A stretch of DNA of 64,000 nt from Helicobacter pylori. GTDB lineage: Bacteria > Campylobacterota > Campylobacteria > Campylobacterales > Helicobacteraceae. The notes beneath the pieces are model-generated. The model had not been told where the DNA came from. It searched no databases and worked only from the letters and a program-made list of their open reading frames with translations. A program made the translations under genes and the position numbers. Location: the NCBI RefSeq assembly GCF_016748675.1, contig NZ_CP051534.1, forward strand, positions 1,426,001-1,490,000, given 5' to 3'. Of this stretch, positions 17,941 through 26,179 are shown in pieces (within the stretch, counting starts at the first letter, position 1; every line of letters begins with the position of its first letter).

Positions 17941-19581
17941 ATGGATAAAAACAATAATAATAATCTCCGCTTGATTTTAGCGATCGCTCTTTCTTTCTTG
18001 TTTATCGCTCTTTATAGCTATTTTTTCCAAAAACCAAACAAACCAACAACCGAAACCACAAAACAAGAAACAACCAACAACCACACAGCAACAAGTCCTA
18101 ACGCGCCCAACGCTTTTAACGCCACTCAAACCATCCCCCAAGAGAATTTGTTAAGCACGATTTCTTTTGAGCATGCCAGAATTGAAATTGATTCTTTAGG
18201 GCGCATCAAACAGGTTTATCTCAAGGATAAAAAATACCTAACCTCCAAACAAAAGGGCTTTTTAGAGCATGTGAGCCATCTTTTTAGCTCCAAAGAAAAC
18301 GCGCAACCCCCCCTAAAAGAGCTCCCCCTTTTAGCAGCCGATAAACTCAAGCCTTTAGAAGTGCGTTTTTTAGACCCCACGCTCAATAATAAAGCGTTCA
18401 ACACCCCTTATAGCGCCTCAAAAACCACCCTTGGGCCTAACGAACAGCTCGTTTTAACCCAAGATTTAGGCGCTCTTAGCATCATTAAAACCCTGACTTT
18501 CTATGATGATTTGCATTATGATTTAAAAATCGCATTCAAATCGCCCAATAACCTTATCCCTAGCTATGTGATCACCAATGGTTACAGGCCGGTAGCTGAT
18601 TTAGACAGCTACACCTTTTCAGGCGTGCTTTTAGAAAATAACGACAAAAAAATTGAAAAAATTGAAGATAAAGACGCTAAAGAAATCAAACGCTTTTCTA
18701 ACACCCTCTTTTTATCCAGCGTGGATAGGTATTTCACCACCTTGCTTTTCACTAAAGATCCTCAAGGTTTTGAAGCCTTAATCGATTCAGAAATCGGCAC
18801 TAAAAACCCCTTAGGCTTCATTTCCCTTAAAAATGAAGCGGATTTGCATGGCTATATTGGCCCTAAAGATTACCGCTCTTTGAAAGCGATTTCGCCCATG
18901 CTCACTGATGTGATAGAATACGGCTTGATCACTTTTTTTGCTAAAGGCGTGTTTGTTTTACTGGATTATTTGTATCAATTCGTGGGTAATTGGGGTTGGG
19001 CTATCATTTTTTTAACGATTATCGTGCGCATCATCCTTTACCCCTTAAGCTATAAAGGCATGGTGAGCATGCAAAAGCTCAAAGAATTAGCCCCCAAAAT
19101 GAAAGAACTCCAAGAAAAATACAAGGGCGAACCCCAAAAGTTGCAAGCCCACATGATGCAGCTTTACAAAAAACATGGGGCTAACCCGCTAGGGGGTTGT
19201 TTGCCCTTAATCTTACAAATCCCGGTGTTTTTTGCGATTTATAGGGTGCTTTATAATGCTGTGGAATTGAAAAGCTCAGAATGGATCTTATGGATTCATG
19301 ATCTATCCATCATGGATCCGTATTTCATTTTACCGCTTCTTATGGGAGCGTCTATGTATTGGCACCAAAGCGTTACGCCAAACACCATGACCGATCCCAT
19401 GCAAGCAAAGATTTTTAAACTCTTACCCCTATTATTCACAATCTTTTTAATCACTTTCCCGGCAGGGTTAGTCTTGTATTGGACCACGAACAACATCCTT
19501 TCGGTGTTGCAACAACTCATCATCAATAAAGTCTTAGAGAACAAAAAACGAGCGCATGCGCAAAACAAAAAGGAGCATTGA
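17941..19581 (+). CDS. yidC: Membrane protein insertase YidC
   Basis: A 546-residue inner-membrane protein. It has an N-terminal signal-anchor (LILAIALSFLFIALYSYFF), an Asn/Thr-rich linker, a large periplasmic domain to ~residue 325, and the conserved five-helix C-terminal insertase core including GCLPLILQIPVFFAIYRVL. It inserts and folds membrane proteins alone or with Sec. Length is normal for Gram-negative YidC. The TGA overlaps the jag ATG. Confidence 0.96.
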   Translation: MDKNNNNNLRLILAIALSFLFIALYSYFFQKPNKPTTETTKQETTNNHTATSPNAPNAFNATQTIPQENLLSTISFEHARIEIDSLGRIKQVYLKDKKYLTSKQKGFLEHVSHLFSSKENAQPPLKELPLLAADKLKPLEVRFLDPTLNNKAFNTPYSASKTTLGPNEQLVLTQDLGALSIIKTLTFYDDLHYDLKIAFKSPNNLIPSYVITNGYRPVADLDSYTFSGVLLENNDKKIEKIEDKDAKEIKRFSNTLFLSSVDRYFTTLLFTKDPQGFEALIDSEIGTKNPLGFISLKNEADLHGYIGPKDYRSLKAISPMLTDVIEYGLITFFAKGVFVLLDYLYQFVGNWGWAIIFLTIIVRIILYPLSYKGMVSMQKLKELAPKMKELQEKYKGEPQKLQAHMMQLYKKHGANPLGGCLPLILQIPVFFAIYRVLYNAVELKSSEWILWIHDLSIMDPYFILPLLMGASMYWHQSVTPNTMTDPMQAKIFKLLPLLFTIFLITFPAGLVLYWTTNNILSVLQQLIINKVLENKKRAHAQNKKEH

Positions 19582-20378
19582 TGCAAAATCCTATTGAAAT
19601 CAAAGCTAAAACCTTAGAAGAGGCTCTCATTCAAGCTTCTATCGCCTTGAATTGCCCCATTATTAATTTGCAATATGAAGTCATTCAAACGCCCTCTAAA
19701 GGTTTTTTAAACATCGGTAAAAAAGAAGCCATCATTTTAGCGAGCGTTAAAGAAAGCGTTAAAGAGGTTAAAGAAGAGAGCGTTAAAGAAACCAACACGA
19801 AAGAAAACCATCAAAACAATATAGAAGAAAAAAAACAAAACTTAGAAACAGAAATACCGCAAGAAGAAAGAATCACCCCTAAACCCCCTAAAAAAAACCC
19901 TAAAGAAGAATCTCATGGCGAAGACAAACTCCATGCGATCAAGCAAGAGTTGAAAGAACTCTTCTCTCATTTGCCTTATAAAATCAATAAGGTGGAGGTG
20001 AGTCTCTATGAACCGGGGGTTTTATTGATTGATATTGATGGCGAAGATTCCGCTCTTTTAATTGGCGAGAAAGGTTATCGTTACAAAGCCCTTTCTTACT
20101 TGCTCTTTAACTGGATCCACCCTGCTTATGGCTATAATATTCGCTTAGAAATCTCCACTTTTTTACAAAACCAAGAAAAGGTTATGGAAGCGCAACTCCA
20201 AAGCACGATAATGACCGTGCATGAAGTGGGCAAAGGGCAGATGAAAGCCCCTGATGGCGTTTTAACCTATATCGCTTTAAAGAAACTACGAAAAGCGTTC
20301 CCTAATAAGTATGTCTCTATCAAAACCAACTTAAACGATGAAAAATACATCGTCATCAACGACTTTAACAATGAATGA
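19581..20378 (+). CDS. jag: Jag/KhpB RNA-binding protein
   Basis: A 265-residue protein with an N-terminal Jag-N domain (KTLEEALIQASIALNCPI), a Glu/Lys-rich linker with repeated VKE(E)SVKE, then KH and R3H domains (about 110-262). It is an RNA-binding protein of the KhpA/KhpB type linked to cell envelope control. ATG at 19581 follows AGGAG; the TTG before it is not needed. It overlaps mnmE by 8 bases. Confidence 0.93.
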   Translation: MQNPIEIKAKTLEEALIQASIALNCPIINLQYEVIQTPSKGFLNIGKKEAIILASVKESVKEVKEESVKETNTKENHQNNIEEKKQNLETEIPQEERITPKPPKKNPKEESHGEDKLHAIKQELKELFSHLPYKINKVEVSLYEPGVLLIDIDGEDSALLIGEKGYRYKALSYLLFNWIHPAYGYNIRLEISTFLQNQEKVMEAQLQSTIMTVHEVGKGQMKAPDGVLTYIALKKLRKAFPNKYVSIKTNLNDEKYIVINDFNNE

Positions 20379-21723
20379 CACCATCGCCGCTATCGCCACC
20401 CCTTTAGGCAAGGGAGCGATTAGCATCATTAAAATCAGCGGCCATAACGCCCTAAACATCCTCAAACAACTCACCCAAAAACAAGACTTCACCCCCAGAT
20501 ACGCTTACGTGTGCGATATTTTTTCTAATGGCGTTTTATTGGACAAAGCGCTAGTCATTTATTTCAAAGCCCCCTATAGTTTCACCGGTGAAGACGTGTG
20601 CGAAATCCAATGCCATGGAAGCCCCCTTTTAGCGCAAAATATCCTTCAAGCTTGCTTGAATTTAGGGGCTAGGCTTGCTAAAGCGGGGGAATTTAGCAAA
20701 AAAGCCTTTTTAAACCATAAAATGGATTTGAGTGAGATTGAAGCGAGCGTTCAGCTCATCCTTTGTGAAGATGAGAGCGTTTTAAACGCCCTAGCCAGGC
20801 AACTTAAGGGCGAGTTAAAAATTTTTATTGAAGAGGCCAGGAATGATCTTTTAAAGCTTTTAGCCAGCTCAGAAGTTTTGATTGATTATAGCGAAGAAGA
20901 CATTCCTAGCGATTTTTTAAAGGAAGTGTCTCAAAATTTAGAAAAACAAATCGCCTCTTTTAAAGACTTATTGGATTTTTCTAATACGCAAAAACAAAGG
21001 AATAAGGGGCATGCTTTAAGCATTGTTGGCAAACCCAATGCCGGTAAAAGCTCCCTATTAAACGCCATGCTTTTAGAAGAAAGGGCTTTAGTGAGCGATA
21101 TTAAAGGCACGACAAGAGACACTATAGAAGAAGTCATTGAACTAAAAGGGCATAAGGTGCGCTTGATTGATACGGCTGGCATCAGAGAGAGCGCGGATGA
21201 AATAGAGCGTTTAGGGATTGAAAAAAGCCTTAAAAGTTTAGAAAATTGCGACATCATTTTAGGCGTGTTTGATCTTTCTAAACCCCTAGAAAAAGAAGAT
21301 TTTAACCTTATGGACACCCTTAATCGTGCCAAAAAGCCTTGTATTGTCGTTTTGAATAAAAACGATTTAGCCCCCAGACTAGAGCTTGAAATTTTAAAAT
21401 CTTATCTTAAAATCCCTTATTCTATCCTAGAGACCAACACCCTAAATTCCAAGGCTTGTTTGAAAGATTTGAGCCAAAAAATCAGCACCTTTTTCCCCAA
21501 ACTAGACACTCAAAACAGGCTCTTACTCACTTCCCTAGCCCAAAAAACCGCCCTAGAAAACGCCATTATTGAATTACAAAACGCTAAAAACCATTTAGAA
21601 ACTTTAGAGCTTTTTTCTTATCACATTTTAAGCGCGATAGAAAACTTGAACTCGCTCACCCGCCCTTATGAAACCAGCCAGATGCTTGATAGCATGTTTG
21701 CTGAATTTTGCTTGGGCAAATGA
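20371..21723 (+). CDS. mnmE: tRNA modification GTPase MnmE
   Basis: A 450-residue protein. The N-terminal folate-binding domain (AAIATPLGKGAISIIKISG) is followed by a G domain with GKPNAGKSSLLN, DTAGI and NKND, and the C-terminal CLGK motif. With MnmG it installs the cmnm5 modification at wobble U34 of tRNAs. The start at 20371 (MNDTIAAIA) matches the family; eleven extra upstream codons overlap jag and are rejected. Confidence 0.96.
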   Translation: MNDTIAAIATPLGKGAISIIKISGHNALNILKQLTQKQDFTPRYAYVCDIFSNGVLLDKALVIYFKAPYSFTGEDVCEIQCHGSPLLAQNILQACLNLGARLAKAGEFSKKAFLNHKMDLSEIEASVQLILCEDESVLNALARQLKGELKIFIEEARNDLLKLLASSEVLIDYSEEDIPSDFLKEVSQNLEKQIASFKDLLDFSNTQKQRNKGHALSIVGKPNAGKSSLLNAMLLEERALVSDIKGTTRDTIEEVIELKGHKVRLIDTAGIRESADEIERLGIEKSLKSLENCDIILGVFDLSKPLEKEDFNLMDTLNRAKKPCIVVLNKNDLAPRLELEILKSYLKIPYSILETNTLNSKACLKDLSQKISTFFPKLDTQNRLLLTSLAQKTALENAIIELQNAKNHLETLELFSYHILSAIENLNSLTRPYETSQMLDSMFAEFCLGK

Positions 21724-21924
21724 AACCGCTTAAAGAATGGATTAAAACCCCTTTTAGCGCTACTTTTTAAGATTTTTTTACCCATTAGCGCCGTTTAGTA
21801 TCCGTATTTGCAAAAACAATACTGCCATTTTTCAAAAAGGGGTAAAATAAGCTAGTTTAAAATATATACATACTATCAACTACTTTTGAGTAAAAATGTT
21901 AAAAAAGACCATTAAGGAGATTTC

Positions 21925-24159
21925 ATGCTAAAACTCGCCAGCAAAACGATTTGTTTGTCCCTAATCAGCTCATTCACCGCTGTAGAAGCCTACCAAAAAC
22001 ACCAAAAAGACGGCTTTTTTGTAGAAGCTGGGTTTGAAACCGGGCTATTACAAGGCACACAAACTCAAGAACAAACCATAGCCACCACTCAAGAAAAACC
22101 CAAACCCAAACCCAAACCAAAACCCATTACCCCTCAAAGCACTTATGGGAAATACTACATCTCCCAAAGCACCATTTTAAAGAATGCGACTGAGTTGTTT
22201 GCAGAGGACAATATCACCAACTTAACCTTTTATTCTTTAACCCCTGTGTATGTAACCGCTTATAACCAAGAAAGCGCTGAAGAAGCAGGCTATGGCGATA
22301 GCAGCTTGATTATGATACAAAACTTCCTGCCTTATAATTTAAACAATATTGAGCTGAGTTATACAGACACTCAAGGCAATGTAGTCAGTTTGGGCGTGAT
22401 AGAGACTATCCCTAAACAATCTCAAATCATTCTGCCCGCAAGCTTATTTAACGACCCACAGCTTAACGCTGATGGCTTCCAACAACTCCAAACCACCACC
22501 ACAAAATTTTCTGATGCCAGCACGCAGAATCTGTTTAACAAGCTCAGTAGGGTTACAACCAATCTTCAAATGACTTATATCAATTACAACCAATTTTCTA
22601 GTGGTAACGGCACTGGTTCTAAGCCCCCATGCCCTCCATACGAAAACCAAGAAAACTGCACGGCTAAAGTGCCGCCTTTCACCTCTCAAGACGCTAAAAA
22701 TTTGACCAATTTAATGCTGAACATGATGGCGGTGTTTGACTCTAAATCTTGGGAAGACGCCGTCTTAAACGCTCCTTTCCAGTTTAGCGACAACAACCTG
22801 TCAAAGCCATGTTATTCTAATTATTCTACATGCGTGAACCCTTACAACGATGGGCTTGTTGATCCTAAATTGATCGCTAAAAACGCTGGAGATGAATACA
22901 ATATAGAAAACGGGCAAACAGGCTCAGTGATTTTAACGCCGCAAGATGTTATCTATAGCTATAGAGTTACGAATAATCTTTATGTGAATCTCCTACCCCC
23001 AAGAGGAGGGGATTTAGGGCTAGGGTCTCAATATGGTGGCCCGAATGGCCCAGGCGATGATGGCACCAATTTTGGCGCTTTAGGGATATTGTCCCCTTTC
23101 TTAGACCCTGAAATACTCTTTGGCAAAGAATTGAATAAAGTCGCCATCATGCAATTAAGAGACATCATCCATGAATACGGGCATACTTTAGGCTATACGC
23201 ATAACGGGAACATGACTTATCAAAGAGTGCGCATGTGCGAAGAAAACAATGGGCCAGAAGAGCGCTGTAAGGGCGGGAAAATAGAGCAAGTGAATGGGCA
23301 AGAAGTGCAAGTGTTTGACAATGGGCATGAAGTGCGAGACACCGATGGCTCTACCTATGATGTGTGTTCTCGTTTTAAAGATAAGCCCTATACAGCGGGC
23401 AGTTATCCTAATTCCATTTATACCGATTGCTCTCAAGTCCCCGCCGGGCTTATAGGGGTTACCAGCGCGGTTTGGCAACAACTCATTGATCAAAACGCCC
23501 TACCGGTGGATTACACTAATTTGAGCAGCCAAACCAACTATTTAAACGCCAGTTTGAACACGCAAGATTTTGCGACCACTATGCTTAGCGCGATCAGTCA
23601 AAGCCTTTCATCTTCTAAATCTAGCGCCACTACCTATCGCACTTCAAAAACCTCACGGCCCTTTGGAGCCCCCCTATTAGGCGTTAATCTTAAAATGGGC
23701 TATCAAAAATATTTTAATGATTACCTAGGGTTGTCTTCTTATGGCATTATCAAATACAACTACGCTCAAGCCAATAACGAAAAAATCCAACAATTAAGCT
23801 ATGGTGTGGGAATGGATGTGTTATTTGATTTCATCACCAATTACACTAACGAAAAGAACCCTAAAAACAATCTAACCAAGAAAGTTTTCACTTCATCTCT
23901 TGGGGTGTTTGGGGGGTTAAGGGGCTTATACAACAGCTATTATTTGCTGAACCAATACAAAGGGAGTGGCAATTTAAATGTAACCGGTGGATTGAATTAC
24001 CGCTACAAGCATTCTAAATATTCTGTGGGCATTAGCGTTCCTTTAGTCCAATTGAAATCTAGGGTCGTTTCTAGCGATGGCGCAACCACCAATTCTATCA
24101 CCCTCAATGAAGGGGGCAGCCATTTTAAAGTGTTTTTTAATTATGGGTGGATTTTTTAG
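21925..24159 (+). CDS. homD: HomD outer membrane protein with an embedded metzincin-type zinc motif
   Basis: A 744-residue H. pylori Hom-family outer-membrane protein. It has an N-terminal signal (ICLSLISSFTAVEA, cut before YQKHQ), a Lys-Pro repeat (KPKPKPKPKP, ~57-66), a long surface domain, and a C-terminal beta-barrel ending in Phe (FFNYGWIF). Four cysteine pairs lie in the surface part. Residues ~416-426 read HEYGHTLGYTH, an exact HExxHxxGxxH zinc site. AAGGAG precedes the ATG. Hom proteins are adhesion-related; protease activity has not, to my knowledge, been shown. Confidence 0.92.
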   Translation: MLKLASKTICLSLISSFTAVEAYQKHQKDGFFVEAGFETGLLQGTQTQEQTIATTQEKPKPKPKPKPITPQSTYGKYYISQSTILKNATELFAEDNITNLTFYSLTPVYVTAYNQESAEEAGYGDSSLIMIQNFLPYNLNNIELSYTDTQGNVVSLGVIETIPKQSQIILPASLFNDPQLNADGFQQLQTTTTKFSDASTQNLFNKLSRVTTNLQMTYINYNQFSSGNGTGSKPPCPPYENQENCTAKVPPFTSQDAKNLTNLMLNMMAVFDSKSWEDAVLNAPFQFSDNNLSKPCYSNYSTCVNPYNDGLVDPKLIAKNAGDEYNIENGQTGSVILTPQDVIYSYRVTNNLYVNLLPPRGGDLGLGSQYGGPNGPGDDGTNFGALGILSPFLDPEILFGKELNKVAIMQLRDIIHEYGHTLGYTHNGNMTYQRVRMCEENNGPEERCKGGKIEQVNGQEVQVFDNGHEVRDTDGSTYDVCSRFKDKPYTAGSYPNSIYTDCSQVPAGLIGVTSAVWQQLIDQNALPVDYTNLSSQTNYLNASLNTQDFATTMLSAISQSLSSSKSSATTYRTSKTSRPFGAPLLGVNLKMGYQKYFNDYLGLSSYGIIKYNYAQANNEKIQQLSYGVGMDVLFDFITNYTNEKNPKNNLTKKVFTSSLGVFGGLRGLYNSYYLLNQYKGSGNLNVTGGLNYRYKHSKYSVGISVPLVQLKSRVVSSDGATTNSITLNEGGSHFKVFFNYGWIF

Positions 24160-24192
24160 GGGTTAAAATTAGCTTTAACTCTCTATTGGCTC

Positions 24193-24474
24193 CTAAGAAT
24201 TAAGAGCGAATTGCCAAATTTCACTAGCATTCTTAGGCTTAAAGTTTTCAGTCGTATTAGGATTATCAATATCTAATAAATCTTTTTTTAACTCATCATT
24301 AGGAATATATTTACTAGCTAAATTCTCATCTTTCTTAGCTTGAGAATATTGCTTTTTAATCTCTCTCATTTGTTTTTTAATTTCTAAAACTTTACTTTGA
24401 TATTTAGCTAATTGTTTTTCTAATTTGCCAAGCTCTTTATAAAAATTAGCCCCCATTTCTACATTTTTTAACAT
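24193..24474 (-). CDS. Small coiled-coil protein of unknown function
   Basis: A 93-residue protein with a long charged helix (ELGKLEKQLAKYQSKVLEIK continuing to ~residue 50) and an acidic tail. The start has an excellent AAGGAG and a minus-strand TATAAT at 24510-24515, so it is likely expressed. It lies back to back with a mobilization-gene remnant and an oriT-like inverted repeat, suggesting plasmid or transposon origin. No family is recognised. Confidence 0.7.
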   Translation of the reverse strand: MLKNVEMGANFYKELGKLEKQLAKYQSKVLEIKKQMREIKKQYSQAKKDENLASKYIPNDELKKDLLDIDNPNTTENFKPKNASEIWQFALNS

Positions 24475-24509
24475 CTTATCTCCTTAACTCAATCAATCAT
24501 AATAACCCC

Positions 24510-24515
24510 ATTATA
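24510..24515 (-). promoter_or_regulatory. -10 box for the 93-residue coiled-coil gene
   Basis: TATAAT on the minus strand, predicted start near 24503, ~29 bases before the ATG at 24474. Confidence 0.5.
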
Positions 24516-24553
24516 TCCAAACTTAACCACAATAAAATGGGTAACCACAAATA

Positions 24554-24598
24554 ACGGCGGCTATAAATACCGCTTATTCTTGCAATGGGGCAAGCCCC
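24554..24598 (+). other. oriT-like inverted repeats next to the mobC remnant
   Basis: Two inverted repeats lie in tandem: GCGGCTAT/ATACCGC (24558-24574, one bulged C) and GGGGC-aa-GCCCC (24587-24598). They sit ~25 bases before the MobC-like frame, where transfer origins usually lie relative to mob genes. The function is inferred from position only. Confidence 0.3.
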
Positions 24599-24611
24599 CT
24601 TGACCCCCTAA

Positions 24612-24890
24612 AAATCAAATGAAAAAGCAAGTGGATACAAACAAATCATTAAAAGCCTTAGGTTATCTCAAAAACAATGGCAAACTATCCAAACTCAAAT
24701 GCAAGAAAAAAATTTAAACTTTTCGCAATTAGTTTTAAACTCTCTTTTAATTCAAAACTCACAAACTCCAACAAAATCTAAAAAACAAAAAGCGATTGCT
24801 AATAAAGAACTAGTTATTGAATTAGCTAAGTGGGGAAACAATTTAAACCAAATCGCTAAATGTCTCAACACTAATCAAGGAGCGTTGTAA
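24612..24890 (+). pseudogene. Truncated MobC-like mobilization protein
   Basis: The frame from 24612 reads ...KSLRLSQKQWQTIQTQMQEK, a ribbon-helix-helix start, and near the end AKWGNNLNQIAKCLN, the GNNLNQIA signature of MobC relaxosome proteins. No start codon exists upstream of residue ~29 in this frame (first ATG 24699), because a stop at 24609 cuts off the N-terminus; the frame ends at 24890, short of a full MobC. No relaxase follows. It is a remnant of a mobilizable plasmid or element. Confidence 0.7.
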
Positions 24891-24957
24891 TCATTTGAAA
24901 GCGCGCTAGCGATCAGACGACCCATGCTAGCTTTTTCTGCAATGTAAAGATTAAGCA

Positions 24958-25254
24958 TTGTCGTTTGCTTCCAAAATGATCGCAAAAGTGTCTAATGGAA
25001 TGTGTTTTTTGCCAAGCTATCTCTTAGAGCCATATGAGAAACTGCTCACGCCTGAAGCTAGGAAACTTTTGGAACAACAGGCTCTAGATTGTTTGAAAAA
25101 CGCCAAAACTGAAGCCGACAGAAAAGAATGTGTCAAAAACCTCCCCAAAAACTTGAGGAAAGAGATTTTAGATAAAAACAGCTTAGAAGCCTATAAAACG
25201 CCCCAAAAGTCAAGGGCAAACCCGCTTTTTAAAGGAAACCCCCTAAGCTTTTAG
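24958..25254 (+). pseudogene. Fragment matching the cagY (VirB10-like) middle repeats
   Basis: The frame contains EKLLTPEARKLLEQQALDCL followed by KNAKTEADRKECVKNLPKNL, which is the repeat unit of CagY, the type IV secretion VirB10-like protein of the cag island. Only about one repeat (~25030-25200) is present. The last ~20 codons run into the 3' side of the second aapA locus, so this end is not native. The first codon is TTG without a clear ribosome site. No other cag gene is near. Probably a translocated scrap left by recombination. Confidence 0.7.
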
Positions 25255-25278
25255 GCTCAGGGGAACGCTCTTAGAAAA

Positions 25279-25371
25279 TCAGCGTTTCACAGAAACGATC
25301 ACTTTAAGCCCCAAAAAAGCAAACTCAAAGTATAATGATCTCCAAGAGCGTTTGCCATTTTTTGATCGCAT
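25279..25371 (-). CDS. aapA: AapA-family small membrane toxin, type I toxin-antitoxin (locus 2)
   Basis: A 30-codon minus-strand frame, ATG at 25369-25371, TGA at 25279-25281. It starts [10 protein letters not shown] and carries [18 protein letters not shown], closely resembling AapA3-type toxins. The AapA pattern of basic N-terminus, RSW, LYF, hydrophobic centre and KR end is complete, so it looks functional. An antisense TATAAT lies inside the gene and a perfect hairpin (25397-25419) in the leader. It is distinct from the locus-1 peptide, so antitoxin cross-talk is not assured. Confidence 0.87.
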   Translation of the reverse strand: MRSKNGKRSWRSLYFEFAFLGLKVIVSVKR

Positions 25372-25424
25372 GGCATGCTCCTTACAATGTTGGTCTGCCC
25401 CATATCGTAACTATGGGGCGTGAT
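25343..25424 (+). ncRNA. IsoA-like antisense RNA (locus 2)
   Basis: A plus-strand TATAAT at 25331-25336 inside aapA predicts a start near 25343. The RNA covers the aapA start codon and ends with the hairpin GCCCCATA/TATGGGGC at 25397-25419. Ends are estimated. Confidence 0.75.
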
Positions 25425-25530
25425 GAAATCCTACAACAAACCCCCTTAAAACTCCATCTCATCAAACGCAAAAACAAGGCGTTTTTAAAGCATTTAAAGA
25501 ATGAGCGTTATTGAGCGGTATTGTTTAAAA

Positions 25531-26157
25531 CTAGTGCTTCAAACAATCTTCAAACAAATATTGATGCTCGCCAGGTAAAGCGTCAAATAAGGCTTTGGCT
25601 AAATCTTGCATTTCTTTTAAGGCTTTATTACTGCTTCTTAAAGTCAAGAAATTTTGCAAGCTCCTAGCGTTAATACTATACGCTAAATGCGTTTTATAGC
25701 TTTCAGGCATGGCGTATTTGGCTAAATCGTTTTTAATGTTATGTTCGCTCAATAAAACCCTGAGATTTTCCAAAGCTAAAACGCTCATTGCATTCACTTT
25801 TTCATTATCCACAAAAACTAAAAACTCTCTAGCTCTTTCTAAATTCGTTTCATTAAGGGGTAAAAAGCTCTCCACTTCTTTCAATTCCCTTAAAGTGTAG
25901 CGGCTTGATTTCACGCTCAAGCTCGCTATTCGATGCCGGCTCAATTCTTGCAACGCCCCCCTGCTCAAACCCTTGATTTCAAAATTGTAATAAAGATGCT
26001 CTAAAGTGGAAGAATGCCTAAAAATATTCCCCACCCTGTGGATGAGTTCCTTATCCTTACAGCCTCCATCATCGCTGTATTCAAAGCTCTGCCAGCAAGT
26101 GCGGATCGCTTGGCTTGCAATGCCTAAAGGGGTGTAATGCTTACAAATCACTTCCAT
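25531..26157 (-). CDS. thyX: Flavin-dependent thymidylate synthase ThyX
   Basis: A 208-residue protein with the ThyX signature RHRIASLSVKSSRYT (RHRxxSxxxxSxRY). It makes dTMP from dUMP using methylene-THF, NADPH and FAD, and replaces ThyA in H. pylori. It follows glmS with a 22-base gap in a leftward run. Confidence 0.96.
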   Translation of the reverse strand: MEVICKHYTPLGIASQAIRTCWQSFEYSDDGGCKDKELIHRVGNIFRHSSTLEHLYYNFEIKGLSRGALQELSRHRIASLSVKSSRYTLRELKEVESFLPLNETNLERAREFLVFVDNEKVNAMSVLALENLRVLLSEHNIKNDLAKYAMPESYKTHLAYSINARSLQNFLTLRSSNKALKEMQDLAKALFDALPGEHQYLFEDCLKH

Positions 26158-26179
26158 TATTTGACTCCTAATCGCTTTT

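Larger units (their letters stand above)
25200..25450. repeat. AapA/IsoA repeat copy 2 (inverted with 5150-5400)
   Basis: Reverse-orientation homologue of 5150-5400. The shared ends are nearly identical; the central toxin genes differ. The cagY-like fragment abuts its left end. Confidence 0.85.

Noticed and set aside
22444-23493. Minus-strand frames across homD
   Set aside because: Shadows of a strongly coding plus-strand gene with signal peptide and motifs.
24619-24715. Short ATG frame starting MKKQVDTNKSLKALGYLKN as the mobC N-terminus
   Set aside because: It is in a different frame from the MobC-like part and ends after ~32 codons; the ribbon-helix-helix reads through in the 24612 frame.
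25283-25298. GTTTCACAGAAAC as a further parS site
   Set aside because: It lacks one base of the palindrome and is explained as aapA coding sequence.
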